Assembly (NCBI RefSeq): GCF_005222785.1 | Contig: NZ_STGH01000001.1 | Location: 1,736,001 to 1,800,000, forward strand | Reading direction: 5' to 3' | DNA from: Rhodobacter sp. SY28-1 | Lineage (GTDB): Bacteria; Pseudomonadota; Alphaproteobacteria; Rhodobacterales; Rhodobacteraceae | Length of the DNA stretch: 64,000 nucleotides | Part shown: positions 45,631 to 53,531 of the stretch, piece by piece | How positions within the stretch are numbered: position 1 is the stretch's first letter | Layout: the number at the start of each line of letters is the position of its first letter | Position numbers and translations under genes: made by a program | Notes under the pieces: model-generated | Database searches by the model: none | Told to the model about the DNA's origin: nothing | The model's input: only the letters and a program-made list of their open reading frames with translations

Positions 45631-46668
45631 CTAGCGCCCGAGCGCCTTGTTCCAGAGCGACAGCATCCGGGAACGCTTGGACTGGTCGAGATAGACCAGG
45701 AGGCCGGGGCTGACCGGAACCGGGCGCAACTGGTCGCCAAGCGCGGCTTCCATCGCGCGGGCGGTGTTCTGGCCGGAGACCTCCAGCGAGACGGCGGCAA
45801 GGCGGAGACGGTCGGCCATGATGGTCTGGCCGTCGCGGCCCATCAGGAAGGCGAGGAAGGCGGTGCCGAGGTCGGGGCGCGCGGCGGCACGGGGAACGAG
45901 GCCCACGCGGCTGGTGACGACGGTGAAGTCCTTGAGGAGGACGACGCCGAGGTCTGGGTTGGCCCGCGCGCGGGCATCGGCGTAGGAGCCGAGGATGTTG
46001 TAGCCAAGCGCGAGGCGGCCGTCTTCGACGCGGTCAATGATCTCGGCGCTGGTCGGGAAGGTCTGCAGGCCAGCGCGGCCCATGGCGGCGACCAGCGACC
46101 AGATGTCGGCGAAATGTTCGGCGTCGCGGGCGAGGTAGAGGTAGCCCACGGCGGAGCGGGCCACGTCGTAGGTGCCGATCCGGCCCTGCGCCTGCGGGCG
46201 TTTCAGCCAGTCGATCATCTCCAGCCGCGATTGCGGCGGGCCGTCGGGGAAGGAGGGTTTGTGCCATACAAGGACTCCGGGCTCGAAGGTCAGCGCAAAG
46301 GCCATGTCGCGCCAGTTGGCCCAGTCCGGCCAGTCGGCGGCCAGGGGCACGGTGACGGGTTGGGCGTAGCCGTCGTTCGCGAGCTTTACCTGCAGGTCCA
46401 TACCGGAGGAGAAGACGAAATCCGCCGTTGGTTGGCCGGCATCGGTCTCGGCCGTGACGCGCTGCGCGATCTCGGCGGCGAGGAGGTCTTCGTAGACGAC
46501 CGTTACGGTGGGGCGTTCGGACTGGAAGGCGGTGATGAGGGGCGTGGCGAGCGGGGTGTCGAGGGTGGAGTAAATGGTGAGGGTCGCCTCTTCCGCCCCC
46601 GGCGCGGGGAAGCGCGCGGGGTCAGCCCAGGCTGGGAGAGCGAGGAGGGGGAGGAGGAGGCGCCACAT
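45631..46668 (-). CDS. ABC-type periplasmic binding protein (AfuA/FbpA-like), no transporter partner here
   Basis: A 345-residue secreted binding protein. The signal peptide begins MWRLLLPLLALPAWA before DPAR. The mature part has the type 2 periplasmic-binding fold signature LTIYSTLD...PLITAFQSERPTVTVVYEDL and later YNILGSYADARA. It resembles iron/2-aminoethylphosphonate-type binding proteins. No permease or ATPase gene adjoins it. Instead it lies between the TTT operon and tctD-tctE, so it may feed ligand information to the TctE sensor. The start could also be a GTG five codons upstream. Confidence 0.8.
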   Translation of the reverse strand: MWRLLLPLLALPAWADPARFPAPGAEEATLTIYSTLDTPLATPLITAFQSERPTVTVVYEDLLAAEIAQRVTAETDAGQPTADFVFSSGMDLQVKLANDGYAQPVTVPLAADWPDWANWRDMAFALTFEPGVLVWHKPSFPDGPPQSRLEMIDWLKRPQAQGRIGTYDVARSAVGYLYLARDAEHFADIWSLVAAMGRAGLQTFPTSAEIIDRVEDGRLALGYNILGSYADARARANPDLGVVLLKDFTVVTSRVGLVPRAAARPDLGTAFLAFLMGRDGQTIMADRLRLAAVSLEVSGQNTARAMEAALGDQLRPVPVSPGLLVYLDQSKRSRMLSLWNKALGR

Positions 46669-46704
46669 GGGGGAAGGGTGCACGATGTGGGGCTGTGGCT
46701 CAAA

Positions 46705-46771
46705 CGGAGTTTTTCAGAACTCCGGGTCGGATCCTTTGAAGACCCCGTAGCGATTTCTTCGAAGAAATCGC
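46705..46771. repeat. 67-bp composite palindromic repeat, copy A
   Basis: Three inverted repeats in a row. The first is CGGAGTTTTTCAGAACTCCG. The second is an imperfect middle pair (GGGTC...GACCC). The third is a perfect 22-bp palindrome, GCGATTTCTTC plus its reverse complement (46750-46771). The same 67-bp layout occurs at 56405-56471, with about 55 of 67 positions identical by hand alignment and no gaps. Here it fills the promoter region between the binding-protein gene and tctD. Confidence 0.8.
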
Positions 46772-46818
46772 CTCCCCTGCGGGACCGGGGTGGTCTAGGC
46801 TGGCCAAAGGGGGAAGCG

Positions 46819-47496
46819 ATGCGTCTGCTGCTTGTCGAGGATGATCTGCCTTTGGCCGAGGCGCTGACCGCGCTGCTGGCGGGGTCGGGGCATGCGGTCG
46901 ATTGCGTGCATGACGGGCTGGGGGCCGAGGCGCTGCTGCTGGCCGAGCAGTTCGAGCTGGTGATCCTGGACCTGAACCTGCCGGGGCTGGATGGCCTGAG
47001 CCTGTTGAAGCGCATCCGGGCGCGGCAGCCGTCGCCAGCAGTGATGATCCTGACGGCGCGGGGCACGGCGGAAGAGCGGGTGCGGGGGCTGGACCTGGGG
47101 GCGGATGATTATCTCTCCAAGCCCTTCGACGTGCGCGAGTTCGAGGCGCGGGTGCGGTCCCTGTTGCGGCGGCAGGCAGGGCTGAAGTCGTCGGTCGTGC
47201 GGCTGGGGGGGCTGGAACTGGACCTGACCACCCGCCAGTTCAGCGCGGAGGGAGCGGTGCTGGACCTGCCGCCCCGGGAACGCGCGCTGTTGGAGTTGTT
47301 CTTCCAGCGGGCGGGGAAGGTGGTCGCGAAAGAGGCGATCGTGCAATCGCTGACCAGTCTGGATGACCTGTTGTCGGACAATGCGATCGAGCAGTATGCC
47401 TCGCGGCTGCGGCGGCGGATCGCGCCTTACGGGCTGGTGCTGCGGACGGTGCGGGGGCTGGGCTATATGCTGGAAAAGCCGGCGGAGGCCCAATGA
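46819..47496 (+). CDS. tctD: TctD-type OmpR-family response regulator
   Basis: A 225-residue regulator. The receiver domain has phosphoacceptor Asp51 in LVILDLNLPGLDGL and the conserved Lys in DDYLSKPFD. A winged-helix DNA-binding domain follows (about 128-220), ending in VRTVRGLGYML. It should switch on the divergent binding-protein/TTT genes. The start at 46819 is preceded by AAGGGGGAAG. The long in-frame extension upstream crosses the divergent gene and is not coding. Confidence 0.92.
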   Translation: MRLLLVEDDLPLAEALTALLAGSGHAVDCVHDGLGAEALLLAEQFELVILDLNLPGLDGLSLLKRIRARQPSPAVMILTARGTAEERVRGLDLGADDYLSKPFDVREFEARVRSLLRRQAGLKSSVVRLGGLELDLTTRQFSAEGAVLDLPPRERALLELFFQRAGKVVAKEAIVQSLTSLDDLLSDNAIEQYASRLRRRIAPYGLVLRTVRGLGYMLEKPAEAQ

Positions 47497-47506
47497 AGGT
47501 GGTGGC

Positions 47507-48880
47507 GTGACCGGCTATTCCTTGCGGCGGCGGCTGATCCTTTGGCTGAGCCTGGCCACGGCGGCCTTGGGCGTGATCGCCCTGGCCGACACCTGGCGCG
47601 AGGCGGTGGCGACGGCGCGGGGGTTGTCGGACCGGGTGCTGGAAGGCTCGGCCCTGGCGATTGCGGAACGGGTGACAGTGGACGAAGGCGGCGGGCTGGA
47701 GGTCGACATCCCGTTTGCCGCGCTGGAGATGCTGGCCTCTGCCGCCGAGGATCAGGTGTTCTACCGGGTCGATGCTCCGGCGGGGCAGTTCCTGACGGGG
47801 TATGAGGACCTGGCGCTGGTGCCCCTGGACGAGGAGGGGATCGGCTTTGCCGACGGGCGCTATGGTGAGGTGCCGATCCGGTCGGCGACGCTGTTGCGGC
47901 GGGTGTCGACCGGGTCCGAATCGGTCGCCTTCACGGTGACGGTGGCCGAATCGACGCTGGCGCGGTCGGAACTGGCGCGGACGATCCTGATCCGCTCGGC
48001 GCTGCGGATCCTCGCGTTGATGCTGTGCACCATTGCCTTGGTCTGGGTGGCGGTGACGCTGGCCTTCCGCCCGCTGGACCGGCTGGGGGCGGCAATTGCC
48101 GAGCGCACGCCCGACGACCTGCGCCCGATCCGTGAGGTAGTGCCGCTGGAGGCAGCACCCCTGGCCGGGGCGGTGAACAGCTTCATGGGGCGGCTGGAGG
48201 ACGCGGTGGCGGCGCTGAGGCACTTTACCGGCAACGCGAGCCATCAGTTGCGCACGCCCTTGGCCACCTTGCGCACCCAACTGGCGCTCGCGCGGCGGGC
48301 GGGGGATGCGGCGCAGGGCGAGGCGGCGCTGGACAAGGCAGATCAGGCGCTGGTCCGGGCCGAGCGGGTGCTGGCGCAGCTGCTGGCGCTGGCGAGGGTC
48401 GATGCGGCGGCGACGGGGCTGGCGCTGGGCCCGGTCGATCTGGCGGCGCTGGCGCGGGACCTTGCCGCCGAAGCCCTGCCGCGGGCCGATACCCGGGGGA
48501 TCGATCTGGGGTACGACGGGGCCGACCGGGCCGAGGCGCTGGCCGAGCCGGTGCTGGCGGCGGAACTTCTGCGCAATCTGATCGACAATGCCGTGGCCTA
48601 TGCCGGGTCAGGCGCGGTGGTCACGGTCCGGGTCAGGCCCGAGGCCGACGGCGTGGTCCTTGAGGTCGAGGACAATGGGCCGGGCCTGCCTGCCGAAAGG
48701 TTGGCCGAATTGCGCGCCGGTGCGATGCCGCAGCGGATGTCGCCGCAGGCGGGCGGGTCGGGGCTGGGTCTGGCCATCGTGGCCGAGATTGCCGGATTGT
48801 TCGGCGCGACCTGCCGGTTCGATCCCTTGGCCGAGGGCCGGGGCCTGAAGGTCAGCTGCCGTTTTCGCGCGGTAGCGTAG
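47507..48880 (+). CDS. tctE: TctE-type sensor histidine kinase
   Basis: A 457-residue kinase. It has a transmembrane helix near residues 8-25 and a periplasmic sensor domain of the 2CSK_N type (about 30-155). A second helix lies near 170-190, and the HAMP-like linker carries FRPLDRLGAAIAERTP. The phospho-His is in FTGNASHQLRTPLATLRTQ. The HATPase domain shows LLRNLIDNAVAYA, VEDNGPGLP and GGSGLGLAIVAEIA. GTG start at 47507 with AAGGTGG upstream, 10 bp after tctD. It partners TctD for control of tricarboxylate uptake. Confidence 0.9.
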   Translation: MTGYSLRRRLILWLSLATAALGVIALADTWREAVATARGLSDRVLEGSALAIAERVTVDEGGGLEVDIPFAALEMLASAAEDQVFYRVDAPAGQFLTGYEDLALVPLDEEGIGFADGRYGEVPIRSATLLRRVSTGSESVAFTVTVAESTLARSELARTILIRSALRILALMLCTIALVWVAVTLAFRPLDRLGAAIAERTPDDLRPIREVVPLEAAPLAGAVNSFMGRLEDAVAALRHFTGNASHQLRTPLATLRTQLALARRAGDAAQGEAALDKADQALVRAERVLAQLLALARVDAAATGLALGPVDLAALARDLAAEALPRADTRGIDLGYDGADRAEALAEPVLAAELLRNLIDNAVAYAGSGAVVTVRVRPEADGVVLEVEDNGPGLPAERLAELRAGAMPQRMSPQAGGSGLGLAIVAEIAGLFGATCRFDPLAEGRGLKVSCRFRAVA

Positions 48881-48899
48881 GGTGGGCGATCCGCCCACC
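48881..48899. terminator. GGTGGGCG palindrome after tctE
   Basis: GGTGGGCG and CGCCCACC enclose ATC, beginning directly after the tctE TAG stop and 6 bp before the convergent purS stop. Same core as the palindrome at 42530-42549. Likely a bidirectional terminator. Confidence 0.65.
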
Positions 48900-48905
48900 G
48901 CCCGG

Positions 48906-49145
48906 TCAGAGCAGTTCGACCCGGTAGCTTTCGATCACCGTGTTCGCCAGCAGCTTGTCGCACATCGCCTTGACGGCGGTCTCGGCCTTCGCGGTGTCGG
49001 TCTCGGCCAGGTCCAGCTCGATCACCTTGCCCTGCCGCACGCCATTGACGCCCGCAAAGCCCAGCGATCCAAGTGCATGCCGGACGGCCTCACCCTGCGG
49101 ATCGAGGACGCCGGATTTGAGCATGACGGTGACGCGGGCTTTCAT
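48906..49145 (-). CDS. purS: Phosphoribosylformylglycinamidine synthase subunit PurS
   Basis: A 79-residue small subunit that joins PurQ and PurL in the fourth purine step. Starts MKARVTVMLKSGVLDPQGEAV, then VRQGKVIELDL and the C-terminal ANTVIESYRVELL, all standard PurS. The ATG at 49145 is used; an 11-residue upstream extension is atypical. It follows purC by 112 bp on the same strand. Confidence 0.94.
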   Translation of the reverse strand: MKARVTVMLKSGVLDPQGEAVRHALGSLGFAGVNGVRQGKVIELDLAETDTAKAETAVKAMCDKLLANTVIESYRVELL

Positions 49146-49210
49146 CGGGGGCCTCCGGGTTGCGGGATGCCCGGTCATTAGCGAAGGGGCGGGCGCGGGG
49201 CAAGGCGGCC

Positions 49211-49233
49211 AAGATTCTTCGGCGAAGAATTTT
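49211..49233. repeat. TTCTTCG-centred palindrome between purS and purC
   Basis: AAGATTCTTCG is followed by GCGAAGAATTTT, giving a near-perfect 22-23 bp inverted repeat. Similar TTC-centred palindromes occur in the composite repeats (46750, 56450) and after the DUF4260 gene (52248). It sits in the purC-purS gap of the same transcript. Confidence 0.5.
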
Positions 49234-49257
49234 GGGCGTCCGGGCTGTGCATGGGCT

Positions 49258-50010
49258 TCAGTTGATCAGCGTCGGCTTCATCGTGTGGGTGATGTTCGTC
49301 GGCAGGACGCCCAGACGGCGGGCAAGCTCGGTATAGACGTCGCCCATCGGCTGGGGGTCGGGGATCGTGCCGTCGGGCCGTTCGGGCTGGCGCATGTCCC
49401 AGAGCCGGCAGCTGTCCGGGCTGATCTCGTCCGCGACGATCAGGCGCATGAAGTCGCCTTCCCATATCCGGCCGACCTCGATCCGGAAATCGGCGAGCCG
49501 GATGCCGACGCCCATCATCACGCCGGACAGGAAGTCGTTGACCCGCAGCGACAGCGCCACGATGTCGTCGAGGTCCTGCTGATTGGCCCAGCCGAAAGCG
49601 ACGATATGTTCCTCGGCCACGAGGGGCAGGTTCAGCTTGCCGTCCTTGAAGTAGTATTCGACGATGGGCCGCGGCAGCTGCGTGCCCTCGGGGATGCCGA
49701 GCCGGGCGGTCAGCGGGCCTGCGGCAAAGTTGCGCACCACGATTTCCAGCGGGATGATCTCGGCCATCCGGACCAGCTGTTCGCGCATGTTCAGGCGCCG
49801 GATGAAATGGGTCGGCACGCCGATCTGGTTCAGGCCGGACATGAAGAATTCGGACAGGCGGTTGTTCAGGACGCCCTTGCCCTCCAGCGTCGAGGGGACG
49901 GCGACCGAAGAGCTGCTGTCATCCTTGAAGTACTGGACCAGGGTCCCGGGCTCGGGGCCTTCGTAGAGGATCTTGGCCTTGCCTTCGTAGACCTTCTTGC
50001 GCCGTGCCAT
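49258..50010 (-). CDS. purC: SAICAR synthase (phosphoribosylaminoimidazole-succinocarboxamide synthase)
   Basis: A 250-residue ATP-dependent ligase of purine synthesis. Opening RRKKVYEGKAKILYEGPEPGT, the EIVVRNFAAG motif, PIVEYYFKDGKLNLP, ADFRIEVGR and LIVADEISPDSCRLWD are canonical. Length is normal. It is transcribed with purS and diverges from the zeta subunit gene. Confidence 0.97.
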   Translation of the reverse strand: MARRKKVYEGKAKILYEGPEPGTLVQYFKDDSSSSVAVPSTLEGKGVLNNRLSEFFMSGLNQIGVPTHFIRRLNMREQLVRMAEIIPLEIVVRNFAAGPLTARLGIPEGTQLPRPIVEYYFKDGKLNLPLVAEEHIVAFGWANQQDLDDIVALSLRVNDFLSGVMMGVGIRLADFRIEVGRIWEGDFMRLIVADEISPDSCRLWDMRQPERPDGTIPDPQPMGDVYTELARRLGVLPTNITHTMKPTLIN

Positions 50011-50188
50011 GGTTCACTTCATCCGGGGGTATGGGCGGAAGGGCGATCCTTCAAGCCGCTTTAAAAGGCCTATAGTCCAAGGGGCCAATACCCGCAAGGC
50101 GCGAGCCGCCTGCGCACCCGAAGGGGGCTTGCAGGGACGGGGCGGGATGGGCATATGGGATGAAACGCCAGACCAGTCGGGGGAGCCC

Positions 50189-50503
50189 ATGACCACGTTC
50201 GACGATCGCGAAAATGCCTTCGAGGCCAAGTTCGCCCATGACAGCGAAATGCAGTTCCGCGCCGAGGCGCGGCGCAACAAGCTGCTTGGGTTGTGGGCCG
50301 CGGGCCTGATGGGCAAAACGGACGAGGCGGCGGCGGAATATGCCATCGAGGTCGTCAGTGCCGACTTCGAGGAAGCGGGCGACGAGGATGTGGTGCGCAA
50401 GGTCGTGGCCGATCTCGCGGGCAAGGCCAGCGCCGACGAGATCCGCGCCAAGATGAAGGAGCTGATGCCGGTGGCCAAGGCGCAGCTTCTGGGCGAGTTC
50501 TGA
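50189..50503 (+). CDS. F1-ATPase inhibitor subunit zeta (DUF1476)
   Basis: A 104-residue soluble protein starting MTTFDDRENAFEAKFAHDSE, with RRNKLLGLWAAGLMG and ADFEEAGDEDVVRKV. This matches the DUF1476 family, whose Paracoccus member (zeta) inhibits ATP hydrolysis by the F1F0-ATPase. GGGGGAG precedes the ATG at 50189. It is a single gene with a strong terminator. Confidence 0.93.
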   Translation: MTTFDDRENAFEAKFAHDSEMQFRAEARRNKLLGLWAAGLMGKTDEAAAEYAIEVVSADFEEAGDEDVVRKVVADLAGKASADEIRAKMKELMPVAKAQLLGEF

Positions 50504-50528
50504 TCCCATCAAGGATGAATGAGAGTTG

Positions 50529-50560
50529 GCGCGGTCCGTCGGGGCCGCGCTTTTTGTTTT
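50529..50560 (+). terminator. Rho-independent terminator after the zeta subunit gene
   Basis: GCGCGGTCC pairs with GGGCCGCGC (one G-T pair) around GTCG and is followed by TTTTTGTTTT. Confidence 0.92.
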
Positions 50561-50832
50561 GGCGCAACAGAAGCGTCCGGGTTGCCAGCCGTGCCGGTGC
50601 ACCTTGGGCTGTCGTACAAATGAAGGCCACGGAAGCGGCCATCGCTTCCGGTGACCGGGACCTGACGGTCGCCGCTGGCCCAATCGGGACAGGAACTTGA
50701 CGCCGGGTCTGCCGTCCGCAAGCTCTTGCCGACATGAACCGAACCGCGGGACAAGATGAGGAATATGAATTTGCCTATCGCCGCGACCCATGGCAGAGGG
50801 AGGGGGACACTCAAGCCCGAAGGATACCCGAC
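50561..50832 (+). other. Upstream region of the homocysteine methyltransferase gene
   Basis: 272 bp after the terminator with no convincing gene. It holds the promoter and leader of the methyltransferase gene. I looked for SAM, SAM/SAH, SAH and cobalamin riboswitch cores and saw no convincing match. An in-frame ATG at 50734 gives a longer product but no family-like N-terminus. Confidence 0.5.
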
Positions 50833-51846
50833 ATGACCGACGCACTGACCCGGATGCTTGAAAAGCGCGACTGGATCATGGCGGACGGGGCCACGGGGAC
50901 CAACCTGTTCAACATGGGCCTGTCCTCGGGCGAGCCGCCGGAATTCTGGAACGTCGAGAAGCCCGAGAACATCCTCAAGCTGTACGGCGATGCTGTCGCG
51001 GCGGGGTCGGACCTGTTCCTGACCAACACCTTCGGCGGCAATGCCGCGCGGCTGAAGCTGCACAATGCGCAAGGTCGCGTGGGCGAGTTGAACCGGATCG
51101 GCGCGGAACTGGGGCGTGAGATCGCCGACAAGGCCGGTCGGCCGGTGGTCGTTGCGGGCTCGATGGGCCCGACGGGCGAGATCTTCGAGCCGATGGGGAC
51201 GCTGACCCATGCGCTGGCGGTGGAGATTTTCCATGAACAGGCCGAGGCGCTGAAAGCAGGCGGCGCGGATGTCCTCTGGGTCGAGACGATCTCGGCCCCC
51301 GAGGAGTACCGCGCGGCGGCGGATGCGGCGCTGCGGGCCGACATGCCCTGGTGCGGCACGATGAGCTTTGACACGGCGGGCCGGACGATGATGGGCATGA
51401 CCTCGGCGGCGATGGCCGACATGGTGGAACGGCTGATCAACCCGCCCATCGCCTTTGGCGCGAACTGCGGGGTGGGGGCCTCGGACCTGATGCGGACGGT
51501 GCTCGGCTTTGCGGCCACGGGCACGGAACGGCCAATCATCGCCAAGGGCAACGCGGGCATCCCGAAGTATCACGACGGTCACATCCATTACGACGGCACG
51601 CCGGAACTGATGGCGGAATATGCGGTGATGGCACGGGATTCGGGCGTGCGGATCATCGGCGGCTGCTGCGGCACGATGCCGGAACACCTGCGCGCGATGC
51701 GGGTGGCGCTGGAAAGCCGCCCCAAGGGCAACCGCCCCTCGCTTGAAGTGATCCAGGCGAAACTCGGCGGGTTCTCCTCGGCCTCGGACGGGACCGGCGA
51801 TGACGCGGGCGCAGGGCGCCGCGAGCGTCGCGGGCGGCGGGGCTGA
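50833..51846 (+). CDS. bmt: Betaine/homocysteine S-methyltransferase-family protein (Hcy-binding, zinc)
   Basis: A 337-residue zinc methyltransferase. The fold start is DWIMADGATGTNLF, and the zinc Cys are Cys212 in FGANCG plus Cys278 and Cys279 in IGGCCGT. It binds homocysteine and transfers a methyl group to it; the methyl donor is betaine in BHMT or methylcobalamin in MetH. With a free-standing corrinoid protein only 1.7 kb away, a role as the homocysteine part of a split methionine synthase is likely. AAGGA precedes the ATG at 50833. The C-terminus is a short disordered Gly/Arg tail. Confidence 0.85.
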   Translation: MTDALTRMLEKRDWIMADGATGTNLFNMGLSSGEPPEFWNVEKPENILKLYGDAVAAGSDLFLTNTFGGNAARLKLHNAQGRVGELNRIGAELGREIADKAGRPVVVAGSMGPTGEIFEPMGTLTHALAVEIFHEQAEALKAGGADVLWVETISAPEEYRAAADAALRADMPWCGTMSFDTAGRTMMGMTSAAMADMVERLINPPIAFGANCGVGASDLMRTVLGFAATGTERPIIAKGNAGIPKYHDGHIHYDGTPELMAEYAVMARDSGVRIIGGCCGTMPEHLRAMRVALESRPKGNRPSLEVIQAKLGGFSSASDGTGDDAGAGRRERRGRRG

Positions 51847-52217
51847 TGTCCGGCGCGATCCTCTGGCAAAGGGCCGAGGGCGCGCTGGTCTTTCTGGGGG
51901 CGCTGGCGATCCTGACGCTGGATTGGCAGCCGATGGTCTGGTGGCTGGCGCTGATCGTCTTCTTCGCGCCCGACTTGTCCTTTGCGGCCTATCTGGCTGG
52001 CCCGAAAGTGGGCGCTGCGGTCTACAATGCGTTGCACTTGTACGGCTTCGGCCTGATCGTCATGGCACTGGGAGCCCTGACCGATCAGCCCTGGATCACG
52101 ACGCTTGGGTTTCTGTGGCTCGCCCATGCCGGATTTGACCGGATGCTGGGCTACGGGCTGAAACTGACGTCGGGGTTTCAGGACACGCATCTGGGCGGGA
52201 TCGGGCGCGACGGCTGA
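51846..52217 (+). CDS. DUF4260 membrane protein
   Basis: A 123-residue protein with three to four hydrophobic helices and the DUF4260 features FFAPDLSFAAYLAGP, YNALHLYG and WLAHAGFDRMLGYGLK with an H-G-F-D end. Function is unknown. Its ATG overlaps the methyltransferase TGA (TGATG), so it is coupled to that gene. Confidence 0.8.
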   Translation: MSGAILWQRAEGALVFLGALAILTLDWQPMVWWLALIVFFAPDLSFAAYLAGPKVGAAVYNALHLYGFGLIVMALGALTDQPWITTLGFLWLAHAGFDRMLGYGLKLTSGFQDTHLGGIGRDG

Positions 52218-52225
52218 GGCCGGGT

Positions 52226-52273
52226 GCAAAATCCATCAAAGGATTTTGGCAAAACTTTTCGAAAAGTTTTGCG
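52226..52273. repeat. Paired palindromes with TTCGAA centre at a convergent gene junction
   Basis: Two hairpins in a row: CAAAATCC-ATCAAA-GGATTTTG (52227-52248), then GCAAAACTTTTC plus its reverse complement (52249-52272). The layout resembles the last two hairpins of the 67-bp composite repeat, but with different stem bases. It lies between the DUF4260 stop and the radical SAM gene stop, so it may act as a bidirectional terminator. Confidence 0.6.
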
Positions 52274-52288
52274 CCCGGGCGCGTCGGG

Positions 52289-53374
52289 TCAGAACAGCGT
52301 CAACTGGTCGCCCGGCTTTGGTGGTGCGGCAAACAGGTCGGTTCGCAGTGCAGGCAGACCCTCGCCCAGCCCCAGCCGCTTGCGAGCAAGATCGGCGCGG
52401 CGGTGGATCAGCTCGGCCCAGAGGCCTTGGCCGCGCATCCGGGTGCCGAACTCCGGGTCATAGTCGCGCCCGCCGTGCAATTCGCGCACCCTTCCCATGA
52501 CTCGGGCTGCCCGGTCGGGGACCGTCGCCTCCAGCCAGTCGCGAAAGAGGCCAGATACCTCCAGCGGCAGGCGCAGGGGGATGCTGTTGGCCGCCGTGGC
52601 CCCGGCGTCGCGACCGGCCTGCATGACCGCCTCAAGCTCATGATCGGTCAGCGCCGGAATCAGGGGCGAGACCTGGATGCGCACGGGAATGCCCGCCTGC
52701 GCCAGCCGTTGGATGATCTGCAGCCGTCGTCGCGGGGAGGGCGCGCGAGGTTCCATCCTGCGGGCGAGGTCCGCGTCGAGGGTCGTGACGCTGATCGAGG
52801 CGGAAGCGAGGCCCTGCGCGGCCATCGGTGCGATCAGGTCGATGTCGCGTTCGATCGTGGTGCCGCGGGTGGTGATCCAGACCGGGTGGCGGAAGGCCAA
52901 GAGGACCGAGAGGATGTCACGCATGATCCCGTGGTCGCGTTCGACCGGCTGGTAGGGGTCGGTGTTGGTGCCGACGGCGATCGGGGCGACGCGGTAGCCG
53001 GGCTTGCGCAGTTCGGTGTCCAGCACCTCGGCGATGCCGGGGCGGGCTATGAGGCGGGTTTCGAAGTCGAGGCCGGGCGACATGTTCAGGTAAGCGTGGG
53101 TCGGACGGGCATAGCAGTAGATGCAGCCGTGTTCGCAGCCCCGGTAGGGATTGATCGAGCGGTCGAAGGGCAGGTCGGGCGAGCGGTTGTAACTCAGGGC
53201 CGAGCGGGGACGTTCGATTCGAACTTCGGTTGCGACCAGACGCTCTTCCTCGGGCAGGTCCCAGCCGTCATCGAAGGCCTCGCGGTCGGTCGCCTCGAAC
53301 CGGCCGGCGCGGTTCGTGTCGGCCCCCCGCGCCCGCAAACGCTGGCCGGGAAGAAGGCTGGGGTTTCGGGTCAT
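52289..53374 (-). CDS. PA0069-family radical SAM protein (SplB-like)
   Basis: A 361-residue radical SAM enzyme with the 4Fe-4S motif C-x3-C-x2-C in YRGCEHGCIYCYARPTHAY, near residues 79-85. It resembles the PA0069/Rv2578c group, distantly related to spore photoproduct lyase. The NTDPYQPVERD motif is characteristic of that group. Substrate is unknown. It lies inside the B12 methyl-transfer neighbourhood on the opposite strand, diverging from the corrinoid protein gene; a functional link is unproven. Confidence 0.88.
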   Translation of the reverse strand: MTRNPSLLPGQRLRARGADTNRAGRFEATDREAFDDGWDLPEEERLVATEVRIERPRSALSYNRSPDLPFDRSINPYRGCEHGCIYCYARPTHAYLNMSPGLDFETRLIARPGIAEVLDTELRKPGYRVAPIAVGTNTDPYQPVERDHGIMRDILSVLLAFRHPVWITTRGTTIERDIDLIAPMAAQGLASASISVTTLDADLARRMEPRAPSPRRRLQIIQRLAQAGIPVRIQVSPLIPALTDHELEAVMQAGRDAGATAANSIPLRLPLEVSGLFRDWLEATVPDRAARVMGRVRELHGGRDYDPEFGTRMRGQGLWAELIHRRADLARKRLGLGEGLPALRTDLFAAPPKPGDQLTLF

Positions 53375-53531
53375 GGTCGAAGTTTAGAACCAAACGGGAA
53401 CATTGGCCACAACTTTCCGGTTCGCGGCGGCTTTCTGTCGGCTTTCATCCGGTGTATGTCGCTTGGCGAATAGTGGGTACGTCGCTTTGCGACCATCACC
53501 ATGCCAAACCCTTCCGCTTGGAGCGCGCCCG

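Noticed and set aside
45457-46818. Possible long N-terminal extension of tctD
   Set aside because: It crosses the divergent binding-protein gene and repeat copy A. The receiver domain begins exactly at MRLLLVEDD (46819).
50561-50832. Riboswitch upstream of the homocysteine methyltransferase
   Set aside because: No convincing SAM, SAM/SAH, SAH or cobalamin riboswitch core could be read by eye.
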